From positions 62,001 through 126,000 of the forward strand of contig MAAO01000002.1 of assembly GCA_002163155.1 (NCBI GenBank): 64,000 bases of DNA, read 5' to 3'. The notes beneath the pieces are model-generated. The model was not told the DNA's origin. It was given only the letters and a program-made list of their open reading frames with translations, and did no database searches. Positions within the stretch are counted from its first letter, which is position 1, and each line of letters opens with the position of its first letter. Made by a program: the position numbers and the translations under genes. Source of the DNA: Halobacteriovorax marinus (GTDB lineage Bacteria; Bdellovibrionota; Bacteriovoracia; Bacteriovoracales; Bacteriovoracaceae). Below are positions 62,687-64,000 of this stretch, one piece after another.

Positions 62687-62711
62687 GCTTATAAAGCTGC
62701 TATATAGACTC

Positions 62712-64000
62712 ATGAACGAAAAATTTAATACACTACCACTTAAACCAGAGCTCCTAAAAAACCTTGAAGAGCTTAAGTTCCACCAAATGACTCCCATTCA
62801 GGCGAAGAGTCTTCCAGTTATATTGGAAGGACGCGATGTTATCGCTCAGGCCAAGACAGGAAGTGGAAAGACCGCTGCCTTTGGTTTAGGGATTTTAAAC
62901 TCTTTAAACATGAGAGATTCCTATCCAAAATGCCTCATTCTTTGTCCAACAAGAGAGCTTGCTGAACAAGTGGCCAAGGAAATTAGAACTCTGGCCCGTA
63001 TGTCTAAGAATACAAAAGTTCTTACTATATGTGGTGGTACGAGTGAGTATCATCAAGAAAGATCTCTCTCCCATGGAGCTCACATTGTTGTGGGAACGCC
63101 AGGACGTATACAAAGTTTTCTTAAGAAGGGAATTTTAAATTTAGATAGAGCTGAAACTCTAGTGCTAGATGAAGCCGATAGAATGTTAGATATGGGCTTC
63201 TATGATGAAATGATGAATATCATCTCGTATTTGCCAGAAGACAGACAGTCTCTGTTATTTTCAGCCACCTATCCAGAAGAAATTCGTGAGTTAGGAGAGA
63301 GCTTTCAAAACGATGCTGTAGAAGTGAAAGTTGATACTATGCATGTGGAGAGCTCTATTGATGAGATCTTCTACGAAGTACAAGGGCACCAGGAAAAGAA
63401 TGATGCTCTTTTAAAAATTCTTTCAAAGTACCGTCCAGATCGTTTGATTATCTTTTGTAAGACTAAGAGAATCACTGATGATGTGGCAAAGTTTCTCGTG
63501 AAGCAGGGCATTTATGCTGCTGGAATTCACGGAGATCTTGAGCAGAATGAGAGAACTGAAATTATGACGAAGTTCTCTAATCGTAGTCTCTCTATTCTAG
63601 TGGCAACAGATGTTGCGGCCAGAGGATTAGATATAAGTGATCTCGCAGCGGTTGTTAATTACGATCTACCTACTGATCCTGAAATCTATGTTCACCGAAT
63701 TGGAAGAACAGGAAGAGCGGGACAGAAGGGAATGGCCTTTAGTTTATTTCTAAATAATAAGGGTTATATTCTCGACGATATTGAAGACTACACTGTTAAG
63801 AATTGTAAGTGTGAAGAGATCTCAGACATTGAAATCGAGCAGACTTATGATCTGACTCCTCCCATGCAAACCATTTACATTAGTGGTGGTAAGCGCGATA
63901 AATTGCGACCAGGAGATCTCTTGGGGGCAATTGTGGGTGAGGCGAAGGTTGATTCTAGCAATGTGGGCAATATTTCAATCTTCAATGTTCTAAGTTACGT
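62712..64000 (+). CDS. dbpA: DEAD-box RNA helicase DbpA, partial (3' end outside window)
   Basis: The frame runs from an ATG to the window edge, at least 429 residues. DEAD-box motifs are present: AQAKTGSGKT, PTRELAEQ, TPGR, DEAD (VLDEADRML), SAT, ARGLDI and HRIGRTGRAG. The last residues (KRDKLRPGDLLGAIVGEAKV) match the start of the DbpA RNA-binding domain, which directs the helicase to hairpin 92 of 23S rRNA. So this is a ribosome-assembly helicase, not a duplicate of the one at 3.7 kb. Confidence 0.93.
   Translation, partial: MNEKFNTLPLKPELLKNLEELKFHQMTPIQAKSLPVILEGRDVIAQAKTGSGKTAAFGLGILNSLNMRDSYPKCLILCPTRELAEQVAKEIRTLARMSKNTKVLTICGGTSEYHQERSLSHGAHIVVGTPGRIQSFLKKGILNLDRAETLVLDEADRMLDMGFYDEMMNIISYLPEDRQSLLFSATYPEEIRELGESFQNDAVEVKVDTMHVESSIDEIFYEVQGHQEKNDALLKILSKYRPDRLIIFCKTKRITDDVAKFLVKQGIYAAGIHGDLEQNERTEIMTKFSNRSLSILVATDVAARGLDISDLAAVVNYDLPTDPEIYVHRIGRTGRAGQKGMAFSLFLNNKGYILDDIEDYTVKNCKCEEISDIEIEQTYDLTPPMQTIYISGGKRDKLRPGDLLGAIVGEAKVDSSNVGNISIFNVLSY

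Overview
The window is about 64 kb of AT-rich, gene-dense chromosome from a Gram-negative bacterium. It carries many Sec-exported proteins, lipoproteins, outer-membrane barrels, RND and porin-like parts, RlmN, RlmF, YebC and YaeQ. Low G+C, Lys/Ile/Ser-rich proteins and abundant secreted proteins of unknown function suggest a Bdellovibrio-like predator such as Halobacteriovorax/Bacteriovorax (Bdellovibrionota). That assignment is inference, not a database result. I see no rRNA, tRNA, CRISPR, prophage or insertion sequence. Genes are tightly packed, with several ATGA start/stop overlaps and convergent genes that share or overlap their last bases.

Layout. 1-9 kb: YebC, a barrel, an HNH-type protein with helical repeats, then a plus-strand run (DEAD-box helicase, DUF938 methyltransferase, RlmN, YaeQ, solute-binding protein). 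9-19 kb: secreted proteins (matrixin protease, barrel, second orphan solute-binding protein, a triplicated four-cysteine protein, an M1-like peptidase, two lipoproteins, a TraB-like protein), RlmF and a DMT transporter. 19-25 kb: glutamate-synthase-like FMN enzyme, a divergent response regulator/histidine kinase pair, a YegD-type Hsp70 and an acetyltransferase.

25-30.5 kb: a TetR-controlled export operon (MMPL/RND pump, LolA-like periplasmic protein, outer-membrane barrel). Three matching palindromes mark its probable operators. The RND and LolA-like genes lie in one uninterrupted frame, yet the second keeps its own ribosome site and signal peptide. 30.5-38.7 kb: a second TetR unit. The regulator and a PHB-depolymerase-like esterase face an operon of hydrolase, FabH-like synthase, FabG-like reductase, hydrolase, AMP-ligase and sodium symporter. 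It reads as a polyester/hydroxy-acid scavenging or beta-keto acyl pathway.

38.7-48.4 kb: heme A synthase, a CHASE2 adenylate cyclase, and facing it an operon of FecR-domain barrel protein, TPR-barrel protein, ECF sigma factor, single-span membrane protein and a secreted protein with sixteen PDPTPD repeats. This is the best candidate here for an undescribed envelope signalling/surface system. 48.5-64 kb: a CheY-like receiver, two full-length RecQ helicases 8 kb apart, a type II NADH dehydrogenase with a divergent LysR regulator, a zinc-ribbon SDR lacking the usual catalytic tyrosine, a large lipoprotein, and the start of dbpA.
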